A stretch of DNA of 64,000 nucleotides from Physcomitrium patens (lineage: Eukaryota > Streptophyta > Bryopsida > Funariales > Funariaceae), in NCBI RefSeq assembly GCF_000002425.4, contig NC_037254.1, positions 13,709,756 to 13,773,755 of the forward strand, written 5' to 3'. This document shows, in pieces, positions 34,750 through 47,200 of this stretch (its first letter is position 1; each line of letters opens with the position of its first letter). The notes under the pieces are model-generated. The model saw only the letters and a program-made list of their open reading frames with translations. It did not search any database and was not told the origin of the DNA. Both the position numbers and the translations under genes were made by a program.

Positions 34750-37460
34750 GGTATCATATTATGTATTGTCTTACTCGGGAATGCACCGGGTACCTAGCTA
34801 TAGAAGATGAGGTTGTATTTTATAAACATTCAAAAAATCCTAATAGATTTCATCCATATGATAAGAATATAATTTAAATTTTGATTCAAAAGTATTAAAA
34901 AAATACTCTTTTTAATAGCTTCAATTACACATAAACCTCAATTACCTTGTTACTTTTATATTTAAGCAATTTAGATTTTTCTTATAAGCCCTAATCCTAA
35001 TCAATGAGGTTTAACAAGCTGTAACTTCTAATCTGACTGTTCACTTGATGTACAATTTTGCATGCAATTATCAATGTAAGTCTTCTATACGCTCAAGAAT
35101 TTTCAGCCCAATCTAACTAACAGATTGTAAAAAAACCTCCAAAAATTACACTAATATTTTTCGGTTGTTGTAAAATAAGTAAATAAATTTTGTGATAAGT
35201 TACTAGTTGGTTATTGATAACCTTGAGAATTAGATTGATGGTTAGGTAGTTTAGTTGGTAACAGTAGGTTGTTAGTGGAATAAATGGTTAAGAATTCAAA
35301 GAATCATAACCTTTGGAATCCACTGGCCCATGGTCCATCTTTTGGTAGGATAAAGAGGTTGAGGAAAAGGAGATCGGGGCCAGACTGTGATAGTCATAAG
35401 CCGGGGCAAGCTTGGTGCTACCTCTTTTTGTTTCTTTATTGTTGACAAGTAATGGATAGTTTCTGAATACTGAGAAGTTAGTCTGGAGTCCCAAACTGTG
35501 ATAATTATAAGTCGAGATATTGAATTCTGTATGATGAATTGAGAAATTGAATACAATAGATAAGCTGGAGATTAGTAATTGAATATATATAAACCACAAA
35601 GAGAGTAAGTGGGAGATGAACGGATAAGAATATGGAAGTATTGTTGAATTGATAGTCATAGAATGGATTAGGTGTTGAATTAAGACGAAAGTAGTAAGCC
35701 TTGGTGTTTTGAAGATTGATAATTGATTTCAGATAGCTCAAGTACAGTCAATTGTGACACTAACAGATCCAATTCAAATAACCAGTCTTTTTCCGTATTC
35801 AAACCTATCTCTATTAGTTCAATTGCTTTTGTATATTGAAGCTTGAATACAACAAGAACAACAGCTGCTAATTTGAAAAGTAAAGTAAAAATCCCAATAG
35901 TGATTTCTCCTTCTCCAACTAATAACTTTAATTCAAAATTGGTGTGCACCTTGATCTTTGTTGTTTTCATTGTGTTCAAGCTTCAATATATCAAAGCAAT
36001 TGAACTAATAGAGGTAGGTTCGAATATGGAAAAAGATTGGTTATATGAATTGGATCTGTTAGTGTCACAATTGACTATACTCGAGCTATCTGAAATCAAT
36101 TATCAATCTACAAAACACCAAGGCTTACTACTTCCATCTTAATTCAATCCATAATCCATTCTATGACTATCAATTCAACAATACTTCCATATTCTTATCT
36201 GTTCATCTCTCACTTACTCTCTTTGTGGTTTATATATATACATATATATATATTCAATTACAGATCTCCAACTTATTTATTATATTCAATTTTTTAATTC
36301 ATCACATAAAATTCAATATCTCGACTTACGACTATCACAGTCTGGCACTCCAAACTAACTTCTCAGTATTTAGAAACTATCCATTAGTCGTCAACAACAA
36401 AGAAACAAAAAGTGGTAGCACCAAGCTTGTCCCGGCTTATGACTATCACAGTCTGGCTCCGATCTCTCTTTCCTCAACCTCTTTATCCTACCAAAAAGAT
36501 GGACCGTCAACCAGCAGATTCCAAAGATTATGATCTTTTGAATTCTTAACCATTTATTCTACTAACAACCTACTATTACCAACTAAACTGCCTAACCATC
36601 AGTCTAATTCTCAAGGTTATCAATAATCAACCAGTAACTTATCACAAAGTTTATTTGCCTATTCTACAATCTTCAAGTCCTTCAACACCATGCCAAATTT
36701 TACCTTGATTCAATTAGTAGATCTATAGATATCATAGAAATCCTATCGAACTCCAAACTGCCAACTTTTGAAACTCTCTTGTACTAAAAACCAGATATCT
36801 CTAAACCACACTATTAAATTATTACAAAAAAAATTTATACACTTAATACATCCAATAATCCATACAATGTCAAATTTTGAACTATAGATGTTATACCAAT
36901 TGCATGAACTAGCCAAAATTGCTAGCCTTAGTTATATTATATATAATCCAAATCACCAATAAAAATCCTAATTTTAAATAATAATTACGAAGTTCTCAAA
37001 AATCCTACAAAATTAATCCTTATGCTTCTGAATAGAGCTTGAAGATAGCTCTTTAATCCTATTCTCGATCTTCAAACGAATCCCTAATTTACCCTAGGCA
37101 GTTATTTTAGTGACCAAAGGTCTGATTTTAACCATGTCTCACAAACGTCAATCCCCGGGTATCAATCTAACCTATCCTAAGGATTCTTTTGTCCAATCCT
37201 ATCTTTAACTTGATCTTAGTATCAACCATATCAACCATTTATTTCTTCTATTTTTATTTTATCAATTTTTGGCCTTTGTAAGGTAGTAAAAGAATTTGTA
37301 TATCCTAGAAGGTAAAAATACTAACTAACTTTTATCTACTTGCTATTAAGACAACAAAATAGGCTAAGAGACTTTCATAAAAGGCTTATTAAAATATTTT
37401 GAATTCTTGTTGAACTAATATAAGAGAGTATTAATTAAAAAATCATTTTTAGTCATATTT
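34750..37460. mobile_element. Foreign 2.7-kb segment in gag carrying a long foldback
   Basis: Between gag text ending near 34740 and resuming near 37480 lies DNA with no similarity to the element. Its outer parts (for example ctcgggaatgcaccgggtac at 34772 and atccccgggtatcaatc at 37151) differ in composition from the host. At its centre is the inverted repeat described separately. I found no target duplication or known transposase, so its class is open. Confidence 0.5.
35168..36669. repeat. Long inverted repeat: arms of about 700 bp, loop of about 95 bp
   Basis: The left arm (35168-35863) is the reverse complement of the right arm (35959-36669) with scattered substitutions and small indels. 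The loop (35864-35958) is unique. Each arm keeps an open stretch of about 99 codons running outward from the loop, with the shared phrase EKDWL-ELDLLVSQLT and ELSEINYQS, but these lack an ATG at the start. Each arm also holds two copies of a motif near acttacgactatcacagtct, about 112 bases apart. A transcript across it would fold into a long hairpin. It may be a foldback transposon or an inverted duplication of part of a gene. Confidence 0.9.
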
Positions 37461-37469
37461 TTACCATAT

Positions 37470-37960
37470 AATTGCATCACAACATGACAATGGTCAACTA
37501 CCATATATAGTACTGAATTCAAAAACCTCGCTTACAATATGGACTAAAATGAAAAAGCCCTTATCAATCAATTTCAATATAGATTGAAGGATAATGTCAA
37601 AGATTTATTACATGACGATGCCTAAGGTAAAATCTTTATAACAGTTTATTATTCAATCTATTGCATATGATAATTGATTATTTAAAAAATGTAAAGAATA
37701 AAGATTTGGCTAGAGAAGAAAAAATCAAATAATGACAGCAACTCTTAAGTTTTCAAAAACTTATTCATCAAGGTAAAAATCAATGCAAATTAATATGGTA
37801 CATATTAAATCCCTCACAGAGCAAGAAAAGGCTCAACAACATCAAAAAGGCTTATGCTTATATTATAGAAAAGCTAAATTTACTACTTAACATTGTAAAA
37901 AAAAAATAATGCAATCACAAAATGAGAAGCATGATTGCCAAAGAAGATGAGATGTTAAAA
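37470..37960 (+). pseudogene. gag: Gypsy gag, C-terminal half with zinc knuckle
   Basis: Resumes with TTIYSTEFKNLAYNM, NEKALINQFQYRLKDNVKD and a decayed knuckle, GLCLYYRKAKFTT, stop, HCKKK, in which one zinc-binding Cys has become Tyr. Several stops and shifts. Confidence 0.7.
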
Positions 37961-38049
37961 AATAAATTTTTCCAACTATAATATGGATTATGTAGCTAAA
38001 ATCTTACATAACTTCTAGTAAAGGTCTTATTCTCTCCTCACATCTCTCA

Positions 38050-38730
38050 CCTTATTTTACAATAGAGTTTACTTAAGATCAAAAAATTACAAAGTCTTAG
38101 TTTTTTCAGATTCATGAGCCTTAACCTATTTTATAGATGAAGATTTTATCAAAAAATAAGAGATATTATTAGTCAAAAAAATTAAACCTATACATGTAGA
38201 AATCATAAATAGTCATTCACTATCTTTTGGAGATGTTACATATAAGGCTATTTCTTTAGATATAGCAATTAAAGATTATAATAGCATGGTAATATTTAAT
38301 GTAATAAGAACTTTGTCAAATTTTATTATTTTAAGATTATCTTGGTTAAAAAAGTATAATCCTCAAATAGATTGGATTTCTTATAACTTTAATTTTTTTG
38401 ATAGTTTAATCTAAAATCTTGTTAGTCAAGTAAAAATACATAAGTCCAATACATCCAAATTCTTACTAGTAGGTATAAGAGCTTTTATGCATGTCACAGA
38501 AGAAGGATTATCTTTTGCTTTATATACTGTGTTTATTTTTGATAGCAAGAAGATATCAAGTCGTATTCCTAATAAGTATTAAGATTTCTAAGATATTTTT
38601 GAAAAGAAAAATGTAAATATTCTTTGAGAGCATTGTTCTTATGATTATTCCATTCATCTTCATAAAGGAGCTCAACTACTATTTGGACCAATCTATAGCC
38701 TATCACAAAACGAGTTGATTGCACTTAAGG
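38050..38730 (+). pseudogene. pol: Gypsy protease and linker, broken
   Basis: The protease text (ALTYFIDEDFIKK) has lost the DSG triplet to a stop-containing variant (FSDS, stop, ALTYF). Next come LSWLKKYNPQIDW and the linker DYSIHLHKGAQLLFGPIYSL, matching the minus-strand relative closely. About eight stops. Confidence 0.72.
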
Positions 38731-39480
38731 AGTAAATTGATAAAAACTTAGCTAAAAATATGTTATTTTAAATCTCTAGCCGACGCTCTTATCTTATCTG
38801 TAAAGAAAAAAGACAAATCTCTATGGATGTATGTGGAATATCAAAGACTCAATAAGATCACTATTAAAAATAGGTATCCTCTATCTTTGATTTTAAAACT
38901 TCTTGATCAATTAAATCAAGCAAAGATTTATAGAAAAATAGATCTACAATAAGCATATAATTTGGTACACATTAAAAAAAGAAATGAATAGAAAATTATA
39001 TTTTAAACCAGGTATAGGCATTTTGAATATAATGTCATGCCTTTTGGATTTATGAATGTACTAGCTAATTTTTAACATCTAATGAATAATATCTTTCATG
39101 AATTTTTTGATGATTTTATCATTTTTTATTTGGACGACATCTTAATCTATTCTAAGAACAAAAAAAAGTATGAAGTTTATGTTTGTTGTGTGTTACAAAA
39201 ACTTAGAGATGTAGAATTATATGTCGAGTTAGAAAAGTGTGTATTCCACACTACTCAAATTGTCTTTTGAGGATATATCATTTCCAATGAAGGATTAATG
39301 ATAGATTCAAAGAAAGTCGAGACTATTATAAATTGAAAGATTTTAAGAATAGTAAAGAATGTGCAATACTTTTTAGGCTTAAAAAATTACTATCAAATCT
39401 TCATTAAGAATTTTTTTCAAGCTGCAGCTTTATTTATACATTTGACTTATAAAGATAGACTTGAGTAGAGTAAAGAAGCC
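38731..39480 (+). pseudogene. pol: Gypsy reverse transcriptase, broken
   Basis: Includes [12 protein letters not shown] (about 39018-39055) and [12 protein letters not shown] with the YLDD active site at about 39127-39138. Upstream parts carry many stops. The tether region to RNase H (LGLKNYYQIFIKNF) is readable near 39370-39415. Confidence 0.78.
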
Positions 39481-39486
39481 AAAGTA

Positions 39487-39910
39487 TTGTTTGATGCTTT
39501 AAAAAAAGAGTTTACTTATGTATCAATTTTATTTTGTGTTAATTTTTCTAAGGTATTTTTTATAGAAATAAATGCATCAAACTTTATCTTAGGTACAGTA
39601 TTATTAGAAATGGAAGCAGATGAAAAACTCCATCACCTAACTTTTTATTCCAAAAACTTTTTAGTAGCCAAGATTAATTATGAGATCTATAACAAAAAAA
39701 CTCCTTATAATTGTAAATTCATTTTAATAATGTCATCATTATTTAGAAGACATCTCAAGTCCAGTTACTATTTATATAGATTATAAGAATCTTGAGTATT
39801 TCATATGAGCATGTATTTTAAATTATTGCCAAACTCGTTGGAGCACGTTCTTATCAAGATTTGATTTCAAATTTATTTATCAATCCAAAAAAATAACAAG
39901 GTTTGTTAGA
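39487..39910 (+). pseudogene. pol: Gypsy RNase H, broken
   Basis: IEINASNFILGTVL at the start has Asn (39571-39573) in place of the first catalytic Asp, as in the relative at 18395-18793. LHHLTFYSKNF and KINYEIYNKK follow, then a frameshift. Confidence 0.75.
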
Positions 39911-40239
39911 CGTCCTTTCTAGACATACTTACCTTGCACTAAATAAAAGAGATGTATCTTTTAATTAATAAAAAATAATACTCTTGAAGCTAAAATATTT
40001 TCACCTTTATGCAATAAAATCAACATTGATTATTAATTCAATTTTTTTTAAGAAAATTCATTCAAGTATATCCTTTGATTCTCATGTCTATGATATCAAG
40101 AATAATTCTTCTAAGCCTCATCATACTTTCAAGTTCAAGTTCAAAAACAACCTATTCTATTTCAAGGGATAATTATATATTCTAAAAGATGGAATATGAT
40201 TATGTATTTTTCAAATTCATTATGACTTTCCAGCAATCA

Positions 40240-41430
40240 AATATTTTGGATACAACTAGACTTTGGAGCTAATATTGAGAGATTTTTGGTGGCCTCAAAT
40301 ATGGAAGACAATCAAAGAATTTTTACAATTATGTAATATTTGTTCAAGATCCAAAACTCCTCACCATTGACCTTGTAGAACAACCATGATCTTCTGTTTC
40401 TATAAATTTTATCATAGATCTTCCAATCTCAGGTTTGTATGATTTTATATTTGTGGTAGTAGATCATTTTACCAAGATGGCATATTTTGTACTATATATA
40501 AAATCTATCACAAGTGAAGAAATGGCTAAGTTTTTTCTTAATAATATCTATTGCTATCACAGATTGCCTAAAGATATTATATTAGATAGGAAGACTCAAT
40601 TTATATTAAGATTTTAGAAAATCCTTTTTAAGATTTTAAAAATGGATATAAAGCTCTCTTCAGCTTTTCATCCTCAAATTGATGGGCAAATAGAACAAGT
40701 GAATCAAGTTTTAGAGTAATACTTGAGGTATACCATCAATTATTATCAAGATAATTGAAAAAATCTTTTATCATTTGTAGAATTTATATACAATAATTTG
40801 ATATATTCTTCCATTCAACAAATATTTTTTTTTGCCAATTAAGGTTATCATCTATAACTTGATACTTTTGACTTTTCAAAAGTTGATAATTTTGCAATAA
40901 AAGATTTGACAAATTGTTTGTCAAAGCTACATGCAATAATAAAGATGCAATTAAAGAGAGGTCAAGAATAATAAAAAAAAATAATGCAGATGCCTATCAC
41001 AAAGAACAACCACAATTTAACGTAGGTGACAAGGTATGACTACTTTGTCGTAATATCAAAATATTATCCTTGTCACAAGTTGGACTATTATAGGCTTGGA
41101 CCTTTTCTTATTAGTAAACAAGTCAATCATATTGCTTATCGATTATATCTATCGGAGTCTATGAAGATCCACCTTATATTTCATGTATCCTTTCTTGAGC
41201 CATATAAGATAGTAAATATCTTGAGAAGAAGACAAATACTACTTCCTCTTATAAAAGTCCATAATAATCAAAAGTTTGAAAACAATGAAGTCTTATATTC
41301 AAGACGACATTAAAATAGGTTGAAATATCTTGTTTATTGGCGTGGATATGATATTAAAGAATGCTTATGGCAGCTAACAAAGAATATTACAAATACAGTA
41401 AAGAAAAATTGAAGCTTTTCATCTATAATA
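40240..41430 (+). pseudogene. pol: Gypsy integrase and chromodomain, broken
   Basis: The core reads FIFVVVDHFTKMAYFV (first catalytic Asp region, about 40444), RLPKDIILDRKTQF (second, about 40590) and an EQVNQVLE segment (Glu, about 40690). The C-terminal module shows LDYYRLGPFLISKQVNH and HLIFHVSFLEPYK. A chromodomain is readable near 41270-41400 (RLKYLVYWRGYDIKECLWQ), with its aromatic residues still present. Stops and shifts occur throughout. Confidence 0.8.
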
Positions 41431-42011
41431 TCTATCAAAATTAAGATAAAGAACAGAAAATCTTTATTATAAAAGAAACAAGATCCAAGAAAAATAACTC
41501 TCTAACTTTCTATTCTTCTTTACAACTTTTGTGTATTTGTGATGCTAAAGAGATAGAGAACCAATAACCAACAGATTCAATTCAAGAGCTTTTATTTGCA
41601 GACTCATTAAATGAGACATTATGATTGTCACAATCTTCAAGACGATGAAATCAAATTGAAGATCCTCAAGAACATGTCCTTTCTCAAATAGATAGTGAAA
41701 TATAATGTATTTGATATCACAACCTTGGAAAAGACTCTTAATATTTGGTGATTTATTAAAAATAGAAACAACTCTTAATGGTGTTTCAAATGTTTTATTT
41801 GAAAGAAGTTACAAAAGCCTCAATTATCACCAAATAACAAGGTGGTCTTCTTGCCTTGGTATAAAATACTATTGATTGTTGAGACGACCTATCAATCATC
41901 TTTAAATAAAACAAAGATAAAAACATGTGGCAAATATTATTTGCTGCATCTTGGATTTCTTCAACATATAAAGACCACTTATTCTAGAACTTATTTTTAG
42001 AAAGAAGGTAA

Positions 42012-42551
42012 TGTCATGGATATACATAGGTATTCTAATAAATACCTATATGATTAAATAAATGTAGATAAAAGTAGATAAAAGTAAGTTAATTTTATAA
42101 TATCTTCTAAAAAAGCTTCCTAGAAGCTTCATAAATATTACTTTGACTTTATATGTATTTTTACTTTATTGATAGGTTAGAAACGTGGTGAAAAAATCAA
42201 CCACGTGTTGATAGCTTATAGAACAAGTTAAATATGTAATTCATATATAAAAAACTTTCCTTGCAAGTTAAGATATGTATCTTGCAAAATAAACATGTTT
42301 TGGAGGTCCTAAAGGATATCACCACGTAGTTTCTAGTTAACAATATATATGGAAGCAATAATGAAGCCTTCTTCACTCTTGTCAATGCCTTTCTAGTCCT
42401 TAATCATATTTCAAGACTTTTTACTCTACTTGTTTTTAGCAATAGCCATTCTTGTTCAATATTATATCATCTTTGAGTGACTTTTTAGTTCCTTTCAATG
42501 ACACAAGAAGGTACTAAGGATTTTCTATCTTTGAGATTCATGTCCTGGATA
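42012..42551 (+). repeat. Gypsy 3' LTR
   Basis: Starts TGTCATGGATATAC and ends GTCCTGGATA; followed by the CATCT duplication. It pairs with 32297-33403 and with the solo LTR at 34181-34719. Confidence 0.85.
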
Positions 42552-42556
42552 CATCT

Positions 42557-42735
42557 TCTTGAAAGTAAGAAGCTTAAAAGACAAGTTAAAATAGCTATGT
42601 AACATATCTACAAAAATTTAGATATCTAAGTTGGATCTTGGAAATTTCATTAAATATTTTTAAGAAAGATATTATCTTCTTAAAATATTCTATTTATTTC
42701 TATTTATTTTGATAATATATGTATCTATTGTTATG
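42557..42735 (-). repeat. Old gypsy LTR, right half
   Basis: Continues the LTR begun at 32009-32296, judged by comparison with 25450-25640 (ttctaaaagttcaaaacttg matched by tcttgaaagtaagaagctta). Confidence 0.5.
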
Positions 42736-45160
42736 TTGTGAAACAACTATTGGATGAATATATAGATGAAGTTTAAAATATGTAAAATAAATTTGATTAA
42801 AATATTAGTTAAGTTTTTTTCCAAATTCATAGCTAATAGATTGATAATATGAAGAAATGATCTTTTCAATAGAATAAGAAAGATGCAAAAAATGAGGTTG
42901 ATAAAATAATTTACAAAATGAGGCTCATAATCTATAAGACTAGAATTCTAATACAAAATGTCATGGTTACAAAAGAAAAATTTTGATACATACAAAGTTT
43001 GAATAAAACATTTTTTCTAAAAGCTCAACTCTAAGAAACCTTTACAAGGAGTGTTGCCTCTTGATCTTGTCAAGTAACCAACCAACATGGCCATTGTAAG
43101 TGTAATTTTTGCTCCTATAATTTTTAAGCAATTATTGCATGTATTAATTAGATTCTACTTAATAACAAATAATAATTAAAATTATATATATATTATAAAA
43201 TTTTATTTAATTTAAAGGCCATAAATAAAATAAGATAAAAAAATAGTTTAAAAACTTTAATTTTAAATTTGTAGTTTAAAATTATTTTCTACAAATTTAT
43301 ATTTTAGAGAAGATATTAAATACTTTCTAAAAATTTAATAATTTTAAAGAATTTAGATTGACTTTATAAGAGTTAATAAAAAATTAATATTTTTGTTTTG
43401 ATATTACTATTATATATGATAAAATTAGAATCTATATTTTTAGTCATTTAAAAAACTTTGAATTAAATCTAAAGTAGAAATTTTGTAAATCAATGCATAT
43501 ATGTATGTTGAGTGTATGGTTTAAATTTTATATTATTTTTCTAGTTAAATTAAAATCTATAAAATTTAAGTATAACAAGATATTTTTAGATAGTAGTTTG
43601 AACATTAATAAAGGTATTAATCTTATATAAAGATCTATCAACTAGATTGAATTCCAAATTGGTACTTTAACATATATCTTAATATTTTAGATTAATATTA
43701 AATTTTTATACGAATTAAAAATAGAAAGAAGAATTCTTGGTATTTAAAATTATACTTTAAAATTAAGAATCGAAATTACTCAATACTTATGCAATATTTT
43801 GATTATTTCTTATAATCTATAAGTTGGGTCTTTTAAAATTTTATGAACTTATTTAAAACTAATATCTCTAAAAAAATTAATTTTATAAATTTTATTTAAT
43901 TATAATATTAAAATTCGTAGGATTAATTGAGATTTATTCAAGATTTTGTAGAATTATTAAAATTTAATTTTAAAAATTAGAATTTATTTAAGAATCTTTG
44001 AATAATTTATTTGGAAATACTTATTATTTTCTTAATAGTTATTTTAGATTTCTTAGAATATATATATTTTAAGATTTATGATTAATGAGATTTAAGATTT
44101 AGAATTAATAGAATACAGGATTTTTCACATTTAGGATATCTAAAAAGATTAAGGTTTTAAAAAAAAAGTGTTTTTATGCATTATTTTGTATTATAAAAAT
44201 AATTTTAAAATTTTAATCAATATCTCATATAGCCAAACATCTTGTATATTTTCAAATTATAATTTGCATGAGTTGACATCATTATGTTATTTCCTATTTT
44301 AAAAAAAAAGTTCTATAATGAATGATAATTTTTTTTAAATTCATAAAGTTTGAGATTTGTCAAATATTATTATTAATAAACTTTGATTTTTATTTTCTAC
44401 AAAGATAGTTCATAAATTCTATTAATCTTTGATAATATCCTTTACAAGGATAAGAAAACCATATAATTATTTGATTATTCTTAAGGCCTTCATAAGTACA
44501 TAAAATTATAGTTTATTTCAAAAATTATAAATAAATTCAAAAAAATCTTTGTAATATTTTTATAATTATAATATTAATTTTTTATTATTTTTTATTTCTT
44601 AGTAATATTTTTTAATAATTGATTCAACTTAAATCAACTAAAATTTATTATTTTTTACATAAATAATAAAAAAGACATAGGATTATTTTTTACATTTTTT
44701 CAACCTACTAAATAATATTTATAGGTTTTTAGTAAGTAATATATGTGGATAGAAGGCCAATATAGATATTGGCCTCAATAACTAAAATATTAAGTATTAA
44801 AATTAAAAAATAAAATAAAATAATTAAGATAATTACCTCCATATCTTATTAAGACTATTTTTATGATTTGTTTTTTAATAAGACTCTTGTAACTTGCAAA
44901 TCCTTTTAAATTTTAATAAATACTTAAGTAATCAAATAAAATCTCTAATATTAATATTTTCTTATCTAAATAACTTAAAGTTTTATTTTTAATAATTCTA
45001 GAAATTAAAATTATTTATGGAACCACAATACTATAATATTAATAGTTAGTTATTAGTTTTAATAGATACTATTGATAAAAATAAAAACAAATTTTAATAT
45101 ATTTTAAGGATTTTTACATGGATTATATATTTATTTATAATATCATATCAAAGCTAATGC
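42736..45160. other. AT-rich DNA, no recognisable feature
   Basis: No gene seen. A scrap near 42840-43090 may be further gypsy gag, but stops and shifts prevent a firm call. Confidence 0.5.
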
Positions 45161-45169
45161 AAATATATT

Positions 45170-46720
45170 CTAATTTTGTTTTAGTTCCTTCTTGAATCCA
45201 AAACTTCTTCTACTTAAAATTTTAAATTTCTATCTATTTTAATAGGATGTGATGGTAATTTTTTTTTTTGCTTATAATTTGATTATAGCACAAGGCTTAA
45301 CAAGAGATACATAGAATATATGATGAATCATCATTTTCTGCAATATTTGTAATCAATATTAACTGAATTAATTTTTTTAAATAATTTATTATACTAAGTC
45401 TTTAATTATTTAATTTTTTAAAAGATCAATTTGTCTTGATTTTACAATAAAATAAGTATGTCTTATTATCAACTTTAAATATAATTTTTTAATCTAAAAA
45501 TATTTATATAAGTTTTTTATTTTATTTTTAGCTTTCTTTAGTTGTATCTGTATTATTGTGTAAAGCTCTACTATTCTACCAAATAAACATTCTATTTTTA
45601 AATTTTTTACTTTTAAAAATTTTAAAGTATATATTATAGATGATAATTATAATTATTAAAAAATAAAAAATAAAGTGAAAAAATATATTATTATATTATA
45701 TTAAGATTTTATTAATAGCAAAAAAATTATCTAATTTTTTAGATAGTAGTTGATTGTATATTAAAAATAAAATTCTAATATTTAATTTACATATTTTATG
45801 TGTCTATCAACTTAAGAATAAAAAGCTAAAGATAACTTGATATTAGTTTTTGATATGCTAAAAAATATCTTATAAAACCTTATTATAAATTTAAAAACTT
45901 AACTAGATACAATTGTAATGAAATTCATAAGATTGATACGATGGAGTCTTTGCCCTCATATATGTGTTACAAGATAATATATATATCAAAAATTCTACTT
46001 AAAGAGTGTAATTGTTTTTTTTGTCTTCACATATAGTCTTGTATGTCTAAGATTTTGTATTACAAGCCAAATATATCCTCATATTTATTTATTTTTTTGA
46101 AATAGATAAGATTTAAAAAAAAAACTAATATATAATACAATTATCTTAAAATAAAAAAAAAACATATTGTTTATTAAATGTTAAGATAGAAATTAAAATC
46201 TTTGTAAGTCCAAAAAATATAATATTATATTCAAAATAGCCATAGTTAGTTTGAAATGCAATCTTTAATATTATTATTTTTTTAATATATATTAAATTTT
46301 AGGCTTTTATAGATATATTTTAGTATAGTTTTTAGTTTCCATTAATAAATCAGAGAGCCTCAATTTAAATAATAAAGAATAATGATTATTTAAATTTAAT
46401 TTTTTGAGTCTACCATAGTTTATGGATACTTGCAAAAATCCATCTTTTTATGTTACAATTATGATTGGTGTACTTATAGGAGATTTCAAATATTAAATAA
46501 AGTACTTTGCAATATTTTTTTTAATTTATTCTTCTAGAGCAGCAAGTTTATTTTGCATTAAGTTATAAATTGGTCCAAAAGGTGGTTGAAATTCTTCTTG
46601 AAGATCAATTTGGCAATCACAAAGTTAGTTTTTTGACAATGTATGAACATACTTCTTCTTAAATACATATTACTATTTTTTATATTGCTCTAAAATTCTA
46701 CTACAATCTCTATTAGAAAG

Positions 46721-46769
<49 letters not shown>

Positions 46770-47200
46770 ACAACTATTATAAATGTCTTAGTCATAAATA
46801 GATGTTTAACTATTTTAAACATAAAAAAATATTTTTTTATTCTTTTACATAAGGTAAAAAAAATCCAAGTCTAAAAATATTTAATCTATTTAATTTTTAA
46901 TTTTAATTTTTAACTACAGCAATCCTAAAATAATAGAATTGGTAAGAGATTTTATAATATTAAATACTATTAGACTTTTATGGCCCTTTATAATTACTCC
47001 TAGTAATAAAATATTAAAAATTATACTTTTTTAAAGATAAAAATTATCTACCTATGACTTCTATATATATATAGTTGATTTGTTTTACTAATGATGGTTT
47101 ATATTACTTAAAAAACTAAACCATTAAGAATCTTATAAATTGTATAGGCATTATAATCTAATAAAAATAATGTAAAAGCTTATGATTTTTATATCCTAAA
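45170..47200 (-). pseudogene. pol: Highly decayed Ty3/gypsy pol, minus strand
   Basis: Landmarks in minus-strand order: a protease-like LLDYNAYT (about 47140, compare LLDSRASA); the linker into reverse transcriptase, IDLQEEFQPPFGPIYNL (about 46565-46625); and the integrase C-terminal IHHIFYVS (about 45320, compare IHLIFHMS). The spacing matches the better-preserved copies. Almost no frame stays open beyond 30 codons. A (TA)n array sits inside at 46727-46767. No LTRs could be recognised. Confidence 0.6.

Larger units (their letters stand above)
32297..42551 (+). mobile_element. Ty3/gypsy chromovirus, plus strand, with three nested insertions
   Basis: A full-length plus-strand element with a perfect 5-bp target duplication, CATCT, at 32292-32296 and 42552-42556. 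Order: 5' LTR (32297-33403, split by a solo LTR), gag, protease, reverse transcriptase, RNase H, integrase, chromodomain, 3' LTR (42012-42551). Gag is split by a solo LTR and a foreign segment of about 2.7 kb. Stops are frequent throughout. The family is the same as, or close to, the minus-strand element at 15703-21433. The 10.3-kb span reduces to roughly 6.5 kb without its inserts, a normal size for a chromovirus. Confidence 0.88.

Noticed and set aside
35843-36142. 99-codon frames in the two foldback arms as protein-coding genes
   Set aside because: Both open with TTG, match no family I know, and exist twice because the arms are copies. I keep them only as a property of the repeat.
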